64,000 nucleotides of DNA from Miscanthus floridulus (lineage: Eukaryota; Streptophyta; Magnoliopsida; Poales; Poaceae), in the NCBI RefSeq assembly GCF_019320115.1, contig NC_089598.1:88117560-88181559 (forward strand), read 5' to 3'. This document shows positions 10,911 through 21,779 of the stretch, piece after piece. Below the pieces are notes generated by a model. That model saw only the letters and a program-made list of their open reading frames with translations, was not told where the DNA came from and did not search any database. Both the position numbers and the translations under genes were made by a program. The stretch's first letter is position 1; each line of letters opens with the position of its first letter.

Positions 10911-11142
10911 TTCCCTCCATCCATAAATAACGGTCACTTTTGATTGTCGTGCCGTAAGTTTGTCTAGATTTGTAGAAAATACGTGCAATATTTGTATCTC
11001 CAAATAAATTTATGATGAAAATAGATTCAACGATTTAATGATATTAATTTTGTACCATAAATATTAATATACTTTTTATATATCTTTAGTCAAAGTTGTT
11101 TCTTGAGAAACGAAAAGACGATTATTTAGGGAACGAAGGGAG
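10911..11142. mobile_element. Stowaway-like MITE
   Basis: The 232-bp element has ends TTCCCTCCATCCATAAATAACGG and 'attatttagggaacgaagggag' and TA flanks. Its interior matches the element at 1932-2158 ('gatattag/aattttgtaccataaatattaatat'). Confidence 0.85.
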
Positions 11143-11229
11143 TATATAGTTCATCAAACTTAAGATACTTAGACTCAGTAGTACTTTTCTGGACATGAGT
11201 ATCAAGCATGCCCTTATATATAGTGAATA

Positions 11230-11432
11230 CTCCATCCATCCACAAAAGAATGTAATTCTCGCAGTGTGAACTTTGATTAAATTTATATAAAAAAATACAA
11301 AACATTCATGATATAATACATTTTTATAGTAAATTTATTTGAAGACATAAATGCTAATAGTATTTACTATAAATTTGTGCTAGATTGATCGACGCTGATA
11401 CTGTAGTTGTATTGTTTTATGTACTGAGTGAG
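11230..11432. mobile_element. Degenerate Stowaway-like MITE
   Basis: About 203 bp, starting CTCCATCCATCCACAAAAGAATG and ending 'attgttttatgtactgagtgag', with TA on both sides. The inverted repeat is weaker than in its neighbours. Confidence 0.6.
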
Positions 11433-11534
11433 TAATTAACAAACAGCTAGCTGGCTCGCTGCCCTACCAAATTATAGACAAAAGGTACGACTCGGATATC
11501 CGACGACTGCCCAATCAATCACAGTTACTGTCCA

Positions 11535-11740
11535 CTGACCAAGTTGTTGGCCAAAGGGAACCAATAAGACACGTTTGGGATGTTTGCTTGACAAGTCCAC
11601 ACTTTGTGCTCTGACCAAGTTGTTGGCCAAAGAGAACCAATGAGGCACATTTGGGATCTTTGCTTCAGAAGCCTGCACTATCAATCACAGATTCATAGTT
11701 ACTGTCCACTGACCAAGTTGTTGGGCAAAGGGAAACCATG
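11535..11740. repeat. Three-copy minisatellite, unit about 76-98 bp
   Basis: Units beginning 'ctgaccaagttgttgg(c/g)caaag' start at 11535, 11611 and 11709. The first two also share 'aaccaat(a/g)a(g)(a/g)cac(g/a)tttgggat'. The phrase 'atcaatcacag...ttactgtccactgacc' precedes copies one and three, so the array arose by unequal duplication. Confidence 0.8.
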
Positions 11741-11884
11741 AAGTCCATAGGGGGCAAATCACCCGTGACTTACCTTCAGTATAAGTCAGACAATCCGAGC
11801 CGCACTGCGGTAGGTGCCACCAGTTATGTTCTCCAGTTCTCCACGAAAGCCAAAAAAAAAAAAATGTAGCCCAAAGCGACCAAG

Positions 11885-12126
11885 CCCTTGTTTAGTTGGA
11901 CCTCAAAATCCAAAAAGTTGCTACAGTACCTGTCACATCGAATGTTTGCGGCCCATGCATGAAGCATTAAATGTAGACGAAAAGAAAAACTAATTGCAAA
12001 GTTTGGTGGGAAATTGCGAGACGAACGTTTTAAGCCTAATTAGTCAATGTTTGGACACTATTTGTCAAATAAAAACGAAGATGCTACCGTAACCCCAAAA
12101 TCCAAATTTCGCGAACTAAACAAGGG
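11885..12126. mobile_element. MITE with CCCTTGTTTAGTT termini
   Basis: The 242-bp element has a perfect 13-bp inverted repeat, CCCTTGTTTAGTT and AACTAAACAAGGG. The identical flanks CCAAG at 11880-11884 and 12127-12131 may be the target duplication. The interior ('gtcacatcgaatgtttg', 'gcattaaatgtag', 'gcctaattagtc') is related to the elements at 12695 and 13574. Confidence 0.85.
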
Positions 12127-12694
12127 CCAAGATGAAAAAAAGACCAGCAAAGAGATCTAGAATCACAATCATATCAGGCAGTGCATGCCATGAACTCCCC
12201 TGCACCTTTTCGCATGCAGAGCAAGCCTTCCACAAAGGAACCAAACAGGCTCGTACGCAAAGAGAGACGCAGCGCATACATACATTGCAAGATGAAGAAA
12301 CTGACAGCAAGTAATAAAAACGGGCAAAAGAGTAGCCTGTGTTATTTACCCCGTGAGAGAGATGGCGACGCCGAGACTTTTATTGTGCTGGGTCTCCGAG
12401 CAGGGCTGTGTCTGTTCACCATGATTCCATGAACAGCTGGGGAAGGAGGGTAGGGAATCAAATGCGAGCAAACTAGTATTTCCATGAGAGGCCAATCCAC
12501 GGGTACCCTGTAGGTCCTTGCTCCTTTTTTCTTGCTTCTCGCTCGCTCAGTAATAGTGTTCTCTCTCTCTCCTCTATCTGTCTGCTCTTGAGGCTACTGT
12601 CAGGGTGTCGTTGCAGCCCGTATTTACTGCTCATCAATCACGCCACCTTTCTTGTGTCAGAGCATGACGAAACAGTCACTTCAATCCCCTCTTA
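12127..12694. other. Spacer, no gene recognised
   Basis: Short open frames at 12132-12432 show no known domain. A CT-rich tract is present near 12560-12585. Confidence 0.45.
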
Positions 12695-13261
12695 GGGCAT
12701 GTTCGGTTGCTGGGGCATTGTTTAGACCACCTCCAAAAGTTTTTTCACTCTCTCTATCACATTAATTTTTGGACATATGCATGGAGCATTAAATGTAGGT
12801 AAAAAAATAACTAATTACACAGTTTGGTTGTAAATCACGAGACGAATCTTTTGAGCATAGTTAGTCCATGATCGGACAAAGTTTGTCAAATACAAACGAA
12901 ACGTGCTACAGTGTCCAGATTGTAAAAATTTGCAATCTAAACCAGGACTGGGGATTAATTCCCGATCCACACAGCCACGAGCGGGGAGATCGCTGACGTG
13001 CAGGTAGCCTCCACAGGAATTCGTTCCGCTACCGTAGCGTCCGCATGTTCTACTGCACGTAGCCTCTATAGGGATTCGTTCCACTACCCTAGAGTAGCGG
13101 CTTGATTTCTGACGAGGGTGAGCCACGCTCACGTACTTCAATAATCCTGGAGTAGGCTAACTTGCTTCCACAATCCTAGAGTAGGATAACTAAACACTCA
13201 TTCTAGAGAGAAACGGGCCGGATTGAGTCCAGGCCAGGTTGGTCCACAACCGAACATGCCC
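12695..13261. mobile_element. Tourist/PIF-Harbinger-type MITE
   Basis: The 567-bp element has a perfect 15-bp inverted repeat (GGGCATGTTCGGTTG and CAACCGAACATGCCC) and a 3-bp target duplication TTA at 12692-12694 and 13262-13264, the PIF/Harbinger signature. It contains sequence resembling the MITE at 11885 near 12740-12950, so it may be a composite or hold a nested relative. Confidence 0.9.
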
Positions 13262-13573
13262 TTAAAGTTCTGTTCACCCGCCTTTGCTTGCTCGCCTGCA
13301 ACTTACAACTACCATTTTAACAATACTCCTAATTTGTTAATCCCATACACAAAATAAAAAAGAGAAATTGATTCCTAGTTAAGTGCATATAATTCACTGT
13401 AAAAAAAAACAATTTTAGGAGACACTGGATTTTATTTTTCGAAGATAGACCAAACCTTCTCTGAAAATTGCTTAGGTCTCTATGGGTCTCTGAAAATAAG
13501 CTTTTGTATCCGTTTTGCGTTTAAACAGTGGTGACCTTTGATGGCTTGCATCCTCTTGACTTTGCGTATTCAG

Positions 13574-13798
13574 GCTGTGTTTAGTTCGCGGAATATGGAA
13601 ATTTGGCTACTGTAGCACTTTCGTTTTTATGTGGCAATTAGTGTTCAATCATGGACTAATTGGGCTCAAAACGTTCGTCTCGCGATTTCCAACCAAACTG
13701 TGCAATTAGTTTTTTTTCACCTACATTTAATGCTCCATATACGTATCACAAGATTCGATGTGATGGCTACTGTAGCACTTTTTGGGAACTAAACCAGC
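13574..13798. mobile_element. MITE related to the GTTTAGTTC family
   Basis: The ends 'gctgtgtttagttcgcg' and 'ggaactaaaccagc' form an imperfect inverted repeat. The interior is the reverse orientation of the family at 11885-12126 ('ggactaattgggctcaaaacgttcgtctcgcga', 'acatttaatgctccat'). Confidence 0.8.
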
Positions 13799-16700
13799 AC
13801 TCATTTGGGCAGGGGCTGTGATTGGAACATTGTGTGTTGCAGTTACATTGATGAATCATGAATGGCAGGAAACTGATGGTACTTTAGAGTGTGAGAATGA
13901 CAAGTAATTTGAAAAAAAAGAATAAAATAAATCCTATAGAATGACAAGTACTGTGAAACAAAACAGAGGGGTACTACCGTACTGGTATCCCGGCAGAAAA
14001 TAACGGTCAAAATCATTCTCAAAAGTACGATACGCTGAGGACCTTTCCATTTGTTAACCTGATTGGTTACCAAGACTAAGTACCCTATATCATGTACTAA
14101 TATCGAACTCGTTCGGTTAGCCCGGAACGAGCCTAGGAACTATTTCAACTGATGCAACGTTATATAAATTTAAATTAGGCAACCATTCCGGTCAGGAGTC
14201 TTCCGCGCCAATCAGAACCAGAACGTGGAGAGGACCAGCGGAGGCACCGGAGAGCAGTGCGCCTTTAAAAGCTCCCCTGCCCGCGAGAGGCGGGAATCAA
14301 ATGCTGCGAAGGGAGGAGCTCCCCGGAAGTTGCCAACGCAACAGTACGCAACCCCCCCTTTATACTTGCCCACCAAACCCAATGTACCACATGTGTGCGT
14401 ATGAAACAAAGTTAAATTCGGGACTGTGCTTGGTACCTGGTTCAGCAGATGCAAAGGTTTGATCCAAAAGTCTCGAGTCAGAAACATTGTACAACCCCAC
14501 AGCACTTGCCAGCCTTGAACAGAGGAAATATGTAGGCCTGAAATGACGTTAAGCATTTAGATCGGTTGATTCAGCTTCAAGTAGATAGCGATCGAGTATT
14601 AAACTTATACTATTCGTTTAGATTAGCTGAATTACAGTTAACATTTTCTTTGGATACTGGACAGATCACTAGATCAACATGAGTTACAAAGCCGAAATGA
14701 AAAACAAGATGAATCATGGCGATTCTTCTTTTTTTTACGACACACAAAAATAAACTGAAATGAGTTACAAACCAAAAGGAAAGCTGCATAAAGGAGAGAA
14801 AATCATACCAAGCTTTGTAGCTAAGGAGCTACGTATTGTTCAATAGAGGGAAAGTTTTTTCTTTCTTTGCTCTATGGATAACCAAAGCAAAGTTTTTTGT
14901 TGAAGAAACGCTTGCAGCTCAACATGGGTTCTTTCAGGAACTGATAAATAAAGACGACAAACAAAGTATATGCGTCATAATATGCTAAGCAAATGAATTG
15001 TCAAAAAACTCTAATACAGATACCATTTCGAGGAGTTACAACTGCACACAAGAGAAATGACGGTTAGATATTTTGATAGTCAGAGTCACAGATACCTCAG
15101 CGTCAGCGAACAATGGAACTGAAGACGTTCCCGTCGAAAGCACCAAAATACCGTGTGACTGGCCAGCATTGTTGTCCCCTGTAGTGGAGTTGACACCAGA
15201 GGACAGATTCAGCAACCAAACCATCAGATTCAGAAAATAACACGCCATCACAGTTGCTACTCTACCCTTAGATGTATCCTTTTTTATGAAAGGAGACATA
15301 TAGCCCACCCATTGCCATTTTTCTTTCAAACTGTGCTGGATCCTGGAACCGGCATTTCCCGCTTTCCAGGGCAGCACTCATTGTAGTTCTCACGTGGTGT
15401 GTTGGACCAACATCTTTCAGCAAAATAGTTTGAGGCCTGACGCGCATTTGCAACCACCAGCATGAGTACTATGTTTTGCACAAAAGATAAACAAATTTGT
15501 CACAGAAAACAAAGGAACACCTTAAATGCTTTTGACAACTCCTATTCAAACGAGAAGGTTTGACTGGCCTGCAGTTACTCACCTATCTCTTTTTGTTTGA
15601 TTTCTCCACCAGTTCACAACTGTGTCACTCTGCAAGACTAACAGAATGAGATTTTAGTTACCCCGTCAGTTGTATACTGACATGCTATCAAGCAGGAATT
15701 AGACACATTAATGAAGATGATGCACATATCAATCAATGTGTCTTGTGGAAAGTACCAAATTACACTGGAGCAGCACTGTGCCCTTTGAACCAGTTACAGA
15801 GTATAATAAACATGCCAAATGGAAGCATGTTTTTCAACTTTTCAGGTCCTCTCATGTCGTGGAACCTCAACATCCTACAGGGCATCAATAGAGGGCAGCA
15901 GTCAGGGAAGAAGTGACAAAGAGCACAATGAACAACAGTTAGGGAGTACCAAAAAGTACATAGGAATATGTTCCTGTTTTTTCTTTTTTGGATTGGATGA
16001 ACGGCATGTCCATGAATGACTGACAGAAACGCAGAAGTGAAAATGCTTGTACTCGTTTAGTACATTACATGCCCTTTTGGCCTTTTGTCAGCAATAAACT
16101 CTAAGATTCTGAAAGATGAATGCATCAACAATCAGATTGAGTATCTCACGCTTGGTGATTGTTATGTTTAAGGACAGTAGGGCACGAGCCAAGGCCAAAG
16201 GAGACTAGAAAATCCAACTCTTGAAGTAGTAACTGCTAAGCACGAATAAAAGAACCACAGAACCAGCGCCATTGCATTTCGCTAGATACTAAAGCACAGA
16301 CAAACTATCTCAAATAAAATTTAATCTATCTTTTCTCAAGGATCGAAGAGCACACATTTACTCAAGGACTACAAATTTCAGAGCCTAAATTTGTGCTACG
16401 TACCATTATGGAGGAAGTCATCTCAAAGGCTCAAATCACCACCACTTCGAAGCGAATACGCAAACCACTGACTGTCTGACTGAAGGATCAGATCATCCCG
16501 TATTATCAAGAGCACGGATGATCTAGCGTAAGCTTGAACCTAATTCAATCCAGAACGATATTTCGTCAAATAGTTCGCGCACAAATGCGGGAGGACGGAC
16601 GATCAAGCGACGGAAGAGGTGGCCCACCTGCGCCGGAAGAAGCCGACTCGAACTCCTTCCACGCGATCACGAGGCTCCGCCGCCCGTACTTGGTCGTGGC

Positions 16701-17236
16701 ACCTAGAACTGAGTATCGCCGCGGCTGCAGTGGCGGAACCGCAGAATCGCTGTGAGTTCACTTTCAAACGAGGAAAGAAAAGAGAATAAAATAAAACGCT
16801 GCTGGATAACACAAACCCAGCACAGAAAGGGAAAGCCCACAATTGGGCCCCTGAAGAAACCTGGCCCATATTTGTATGGCCCGGCCAGACGGAAGAAGCC
16901 TAGAAGGCCCAATACCCATATGCTGATACGCATACCCACCTGGCCACCAAGCGGCCAAGCTAGAACTCAGCGAGCGCGCCGTCGTTGTGGTCTTCTTCAA
17001 CCTCGCGCTGGTCGGACTCCAGGGCTTCAGGTAGGACGGTGAAACTGGGGTAGTAGGGGTTTCGGCCTGAGGGGCTAGCACTATAGGTCGGTCCTCCTGC
17101 GCGTGTCAGCACGTTGATATGATCAGCCGAAACGAATCGGAAAAGGAATCAGCGCAGCAACGCCGTAATCATAGCCGGATGACATGATACGACAGGACAC
17201 GACACGCCCAAGCGATCGAGATATATACCAGGAAAG
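13799..17236. other. Unresolved low-copy-looking stretch
   Basis: I recognise no gene here. Short minus-strand frames at 14212-14556, 15036-15377 and 15268-15453 and GC-rich frames at 16560-17080 lack known domains. GC-rich segments near 14220-14340 and 16560-17050 bracket an AT-rich middle, so an unrecognised gene with a long intron or UTRs could lie here. Transcript evidence would be needed. Confidence 0.35.
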
Positions 17237-18308
17237 GCTAGTGTCTGGATGTTCACGTCGCACCCCTGCTTCATGTGGGGTTCCACGTCGCTTCATGTCC
17301 CATGCCCACTTCGTGTTCCACGCCGCTCTGTGTCCCACACTAGCTTCGTCTCGATATGCGCCAATTTCCAGCGCCTGCCGCTCGTGCCCTCTCCACACCC
17401 ACGCGCATGTAGACGGGCCCAGCAGCTGCAGCGGGTATAACACCAGATCTACTTTTGCAACATTTAGAAAAAAAAATATTTACAACATATGTCCAAAACA
17501 GTTGAAACACTTGCAACATATGTCTAAGACACGAGGGAAACATGTGTTGAACACATATACAACATCCGGATGAAATACTTGCAACATAAGTATAAAACAT
17601 ATGCAACACTTAGATAAAACACTTGCAACATAAGTGTGAACACATATGCAACACCCAGATAAAATATTTGCAACATCCGTCTGAAACAACTAAAACATTT
17701 GGAACAGACGTTTGCAACATACGTGTATAGCCATTGCAACATATGTAATATCCCGATTTACCTTTACAACATCTACATAAAACACTTGCAACTACGTATG
17801 AAACACCTGAAACACTTGAAACATATGCTTGCAACACGTGCTTGCAACATCCGAGGTGCAGCCGGAGAAGCCCGCTCCGGGCCTGGCCACTCCAGATCTC
17901 GTGATGTCGCGAGCTGAGGTCGAGCGTCGCTGCCGCATTGGCGTCGAAAGCGGCCACAACCTCCTAGTGGGGAACGACAACATTGGCAGCACCTCGACGT
18001 GGCGAGGGACGAAGCATGGCGCGTAGGGGCGGGTACCGGGCACGGCGCGACGAGGCGGAGTATGCGTGATGGCGGATAGAGCACGGTGCGGTGGCAGACG
18101 TGACGCGACTCGACACAGGATGGGGGAGTCGCCGTGAGGCGGCTTGGGACGGGCGGATGGCGCGGTGTGCCGTGACAAGCGAAGCGAGGAGTTAGGGATT
18201 TCTGTCGGCTATCGTAGTGTAGATGGAGTAATAGAGGAGAGAGCGTAGATGGACCTATTGGACCGGTCGCTGTGCTGGAGCGAGCACGGCGCCGAGCGTC
18301 CGATTTTT
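17237..18308. mobile_element. Possible Mutator-like non-autonomous element with 'gcaacat' repeat cassette
   Basis: The central part (17450-17855) holds about twelve spaced copies of 'ttgcaacat(a/c)', alternating with 'gaaacac' and 'aaaacac', a cassette I associate with high-copy grass DNA elements. The outer parts are GC-rich. The ends 'agtgtctggatgttcacgtcg' and 'cggcgccgagcgtccgat' could form an imperfect inverted repeat. No transposase or clear target duplication was found, so the class is tentative. Confidence 0.45.
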
Positions 18309-18927
18309 TAAGATTTCAATATGTTCCGTAGCATTACCGTATATACTGGTGCTAGAGGCACCATGTTCCAAGCAAGCAAATCCCGCAAAGATTTTTTTGT
18401 CCTCGCGCGCCATGCTTTGCTTCTTCCACGAGGAAGAGGATCCGTCGATCGTGTTTCCGCCGGCTCACATCACAACAGGGTCCGATCCGGTCGCGCCCAC
18501 CCAGCATGCCCTCAATGTCTGCCTTCATCCCCATCTTTGCATCGATAGACGCCCGCCACGCCGCCCACGCCCACGCCCACGCCCACGCCGACGCGTACCG
18601 CAGGTTGAAGGAAGGAGAGTACGTCTCACCACAACCAAACGTCCGGGGGGTGAGCGAGGCCACCCGGAGATTCGTGAAAATCACCATGATGGTACCAAAG
18701 CTTGTCTGCTTGCTCCTCACCTGAGCATATATATATGCTTCATTTCTCATTCTCTCAATAGCATATGTATAGCCAGATGCCGGACGGGTTCTTTAATTCG
18801 TGGATGGATGTTTTGGATCCACTCGCATGCTTTTAATTTAACTTCTTTTATTTATGTCAGTTTATTTTCTGGATCCATATGTGCTCATCATACCTTTATC
18901 GTAAGTGTGTTCTGCAGAGTTGAACGA
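18309..18927 (+). other. Possible relict first exon, product unknown
   Basis: A plus-strand frame (18506-18724) reads through a histidine-alanine run encoded by five CCCACG-type hexamers (18560-18593), followed by a more ordinary segment beginning YRRLKEGEYVSPQPNV. It ends at a TGA at 18722. No domain is recognised. It may be a relict gene whose downstream part is interrupted by the hAT MITE at 18936, but no junction is proven. Confidence 0.25.
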
Positions 18928-18935
18928 CTATCATG

Positions 18936-19087
18936 CAGTGGCGGGGCGTGAAGAGAATTCAAGAGGGGGCTAACAGTGTTCAACTTTTCTCTTATGTGCA
19001 AATCTCCATTACTTGCTAAGTATCGTCTTTTATCATCCTTAAGAAATTTCAATTCCCGAGCCATGGCTACATGTAGCTCCGCCACTG
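18936..19087. mobile_element. hAT-type MITE
   Basis: The 152-bp element has ends CAGTGGCGGGGC and GCTCCGCCACTG. A perfect 8-bp duplication CTATCATG occurs at 18928-18935 and 19088-19095. The 8-bp duplication and CAGTGGCGG ends are typical of hAT elements. Confidence 0.92.
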
Positions 19088-19095
19088 CTATCATG

Positions 19096-19578
19096 GGCAT
19101 CATGATGCTGGTTTTTGTGTTTGTGTTGCAGTTCGTGTACCAAGATCCTTCATTGCAAGATCGCTATAAGATGATAGCGCGTGTCGTCATAGCTCTTGGC
19201 GTGATGGGAACCGGGTATATACCAACTATAGCCGATAGTGAGGAAATGTAGTTTACCTGAAGCTGTGTCAAACCCGAGGCTGAACGTTCTGCGAATGCTC
19301 ATGTATTCTGTCTTCTTTCGCACTAACGGCCATCTGCTTCATGTGCCTACCTGCACGGGTTTCAGACAAGGCACTGACAGCGATTTAGGCATGCAAATTG
19401 CTGCAGGGTAGTGTATCTTCAATTCTTCACTTTATTGAATTGTCGTAAATCAGCAATGAATTGTTTAGCCAAAGAAAGAAAGGAAGTTTCTATGCAGATT
19501 TGTTGAGTATACTACTTTTGACTTCATATAGAGACCAGACCACTGAACAATTTGATGTGTACTGTTTTAGTAGACCTA
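19096..19578. other. Spacer, no further gene seen
   Basis: Apart from the short hydrophobic frame at its start I see no coding region or element. Confidence 0.4.
19103..19251 (+). other. Short hydrophobic open frame, product unknown
   Basis: After the MITE the frame reads MGIMMLVFVFVLQFVYQ, a likely membrane helix, then a polar segment and a second hydrophobic stretch (VVIALGVMGTGYI) before a TAG at 19249. Alternatively 'tttgtgttgcag' ending near 19130 is a splice acceptor and only the later part is exon. Not recognised. Confidence 0.25.
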
Positions 19579-19717
19579 CAGCCTGTTTATTTCGGCTCGA
19601 TTGGCTTATAAGCCATGGCTGAAAGTACCGCTGGCTGATTTAGTGTGAGAGAAAAATACTGTTCGTTGGCTGGCTTATAAGCCAAATACAAGCTGCTAAT
19701 AAGCTACTGACAGGCTG
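19579..19717. mobile_element. Small grass MITE (CAGCCTG ends)
   Basis: The ends CAGCCTGT and ACAGGCTG are inverted. The interior carries 'gcttataagcca' twice and the phrase 'gtgagagaaaaatactgttcg', typical of a common small grass MITE. The duplication is not clear. Confidence 0.7.
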
Positions 19718-20213
19718 TGTTACTGACGTATGAACACATACATTCGTTTCTTCCAATTTTATGAAACTTCCATCTAACCATTATGAAAAGCAGCTCTATG
19801 TGATGTGTGTTATTGCTATACAATTAAATTTAAATGTGCCTACATCATTGTGTGATGTCTTTAACTTTTTGTTGAATGCAAGTTTGCAACATCTTCCAGT
19901 TGGCCAAACTGGTTTGGTGATAAGGTGAGGAACAAGGATCACACCTTTGTACCGCTCAAGATCATCTGAACAAGAACATTATCAATCTGATATATGCATG
20001 CATGCATGCCAACATTTCATTTGTAGCAATTACATTTGTGATACTTGCTAGCGTGCACTGAAATTTGCGCATGGATAGGTTGTTTAATTTATGGAGGATG
20101 ACACGCATCGGTCGCGCGTAGTTTTCTGGAATGGTTAAACATGGACATGATTATATCAGTCAGAATGAGTAAATTGTCGTGACTGTAGCGTGCGTGTGAC
20201 TTTACAAATATTA

Positions 20214-20438
20214 CTCTATCTCCATATTTAAATGTATATATGGTGCCGTTGACTTTTAGCTCAACATTTGACCACTGTCTCATTTTTAAAAATTATATAA
20301 TTATCATTTGTTTTGTTGTGGCATGCTTTATTATTGAATATATATTTTTTATAACTTATATTTTCACATAGTTGTATTCTTTTTGAACGAGATGAGCGGT
20401 CAAACGTTATACAAGCATACATTTAAATATGGAGGGAG
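20214..20438. mobile_element. Stowaway-like MITE
   Basis: The 225-bp element has ends CTCTATCTCCATATTTAAATGTA and TACATTTAAATATGGAGGGAG, a long inverted repeat, and TA on both sides. Confidence 0.88.
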
Positions 20439-20699
20439 TATTTCTTACTTTCATGCGAAAAAGAGGACGTAGGGGAGGCTCTCCTACCACTATCTACAAG
20501 AGATAAAACTGAAGTGGACCAATCGATTCCCAATTGGCATACCACACTAGCCATGAATGTAGCTCATTCGTCACATCATCAGACATTCAGACATTAACCA
20601 TTCCTTCCAGAAAAAAAACAAAATATCACCAGTCTGAAATCACATAACCACAGGAAAGGTGGCCAGTTAGGCAGCCAAATCAGAAGATTACTACACTCG

Positions 20700-21250
20700 C
20701 ACCTTTCATGGCCGCGTCGTAACTCACATCGTAGTCTAATTTCGGTCTCGGCAGTAACTGTCGGTAGTGATACTCATAGCCATCACCGTCGGTATCTGAG
20801 ACCGACTGGGGTGTGCACTACACTGCCGTATTGACTTATTATCCGTCCGTGATAAAGTCCCTGCTTCCGTCGCATTAGAACACGACCCGCGTGTGTTGGT
20901 ATGCACTAACACCGCCGCATGGCTTATGATCCGTCCGTGATCAGATCCTTATTCCGTCGCATTGGAGCGTGACCCGCTTGTGTCGAGGCGAACATCACCG
21001 TCGCTTCAGCGTATGAACCGTCTGTTCATAGGGCATGGTCACCGTCGCGTTGCAGTATGTTCCGTCTGTGATGATCCTTTAGTCGGTGTCGGGTTACTAA
21101 ACAATTCGGCAGTGATACACTATTGACTCCTGCCGCATCAGACGAATAGCGGTGGTGATAGTCATCTGCTTGACCAAAGGCGAGTGGTACGACAGTGATG
21201 ACAAAACAACCAACGACCCTTACATCCGACGGTAACATAGATAGCATAAT
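20700..21250. repeat. Degenerate tandem repeat block, possibly a transposon subterminal region
   Basis: Words such as 'ccgtccgtgat', 'ccgtcgcatt(a/g)ga' and 'gaccgc/gacccgc' recur at a spacing of roughly 90-110 bp from 20840 to 21070. This looks like the subterminal repeats of a large DNA transposon, perhaps CACTA. A related segment ('gaatagcgg(t/c)ggtgata ... tccgac(g/a)gt') occurs at 21143-21235 and again at 23459-23516, on either side of the F-box relic. No element ends were identified. Confidence 0.5.
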
Positions 21251-21779
21251 AAGTGTCGAGAGTATTGTCGAGTATTGTCATCACTCTGATTTGGCTATGA
21301 CAATATATTTACTAAGTGTCGAGTATTGTCTATGACAAAACAACCAACGACCCTTACATTTGCTTGACCACAACGAAGAGTACTTGTTATAATAACAATA
21401 CTCGACACTAACAAAACAACTATGTCAACTGATAAATTAACACAAGCGGTACATAGATAGCATAATAAAGGTTCTGCTCCCTACAGACTTATGTAAGGTA
21501 GATGTGCTCCGCTCCTTCAGATTGACACTCCTTGATCAGCTTGGCAGCTAATGCAACATGGAACCCCTTTTCTTCCTCCCATAGCCATTGCAGAAAAATC
21601 GTTCAAAAGCGCTGAGACTCCAAAACCAGCACACTATAAAGTAGCATAATTAATAATATTCAACATACCATTGGTTTAGTTACCAAGCCAAAATTGGACT
21701 ATATATAGACTCAAAACAACTCTCTACCTAAACAAAGACATGCCATAACAATAAAATACAGCATATGCACCTTTACTGC

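Noticed and set aside
15036..15453. Overlapping minus-strand frames as a gene
   Set aside because: No start context, splice pattern or domain could be fitted; left as unresolved sequence.
17340..17742. Cysteine- and tyrosine-rich minus-strand frames suggestive of a small secreted cysteine-rich protein
   Set aside because: The codons derive from the repeated 'gcaacat/atgttgc' words of a repeat cassette; no signal peptide or conserved cysteine spacing.
20840..21070. CRISPR-like array (recurring 10-14 bp words at regular spacing)
   Set aside because: Repeats are imperfect, the intervening sequences are related to each other, and the DNA is a plant nuclear repeat.
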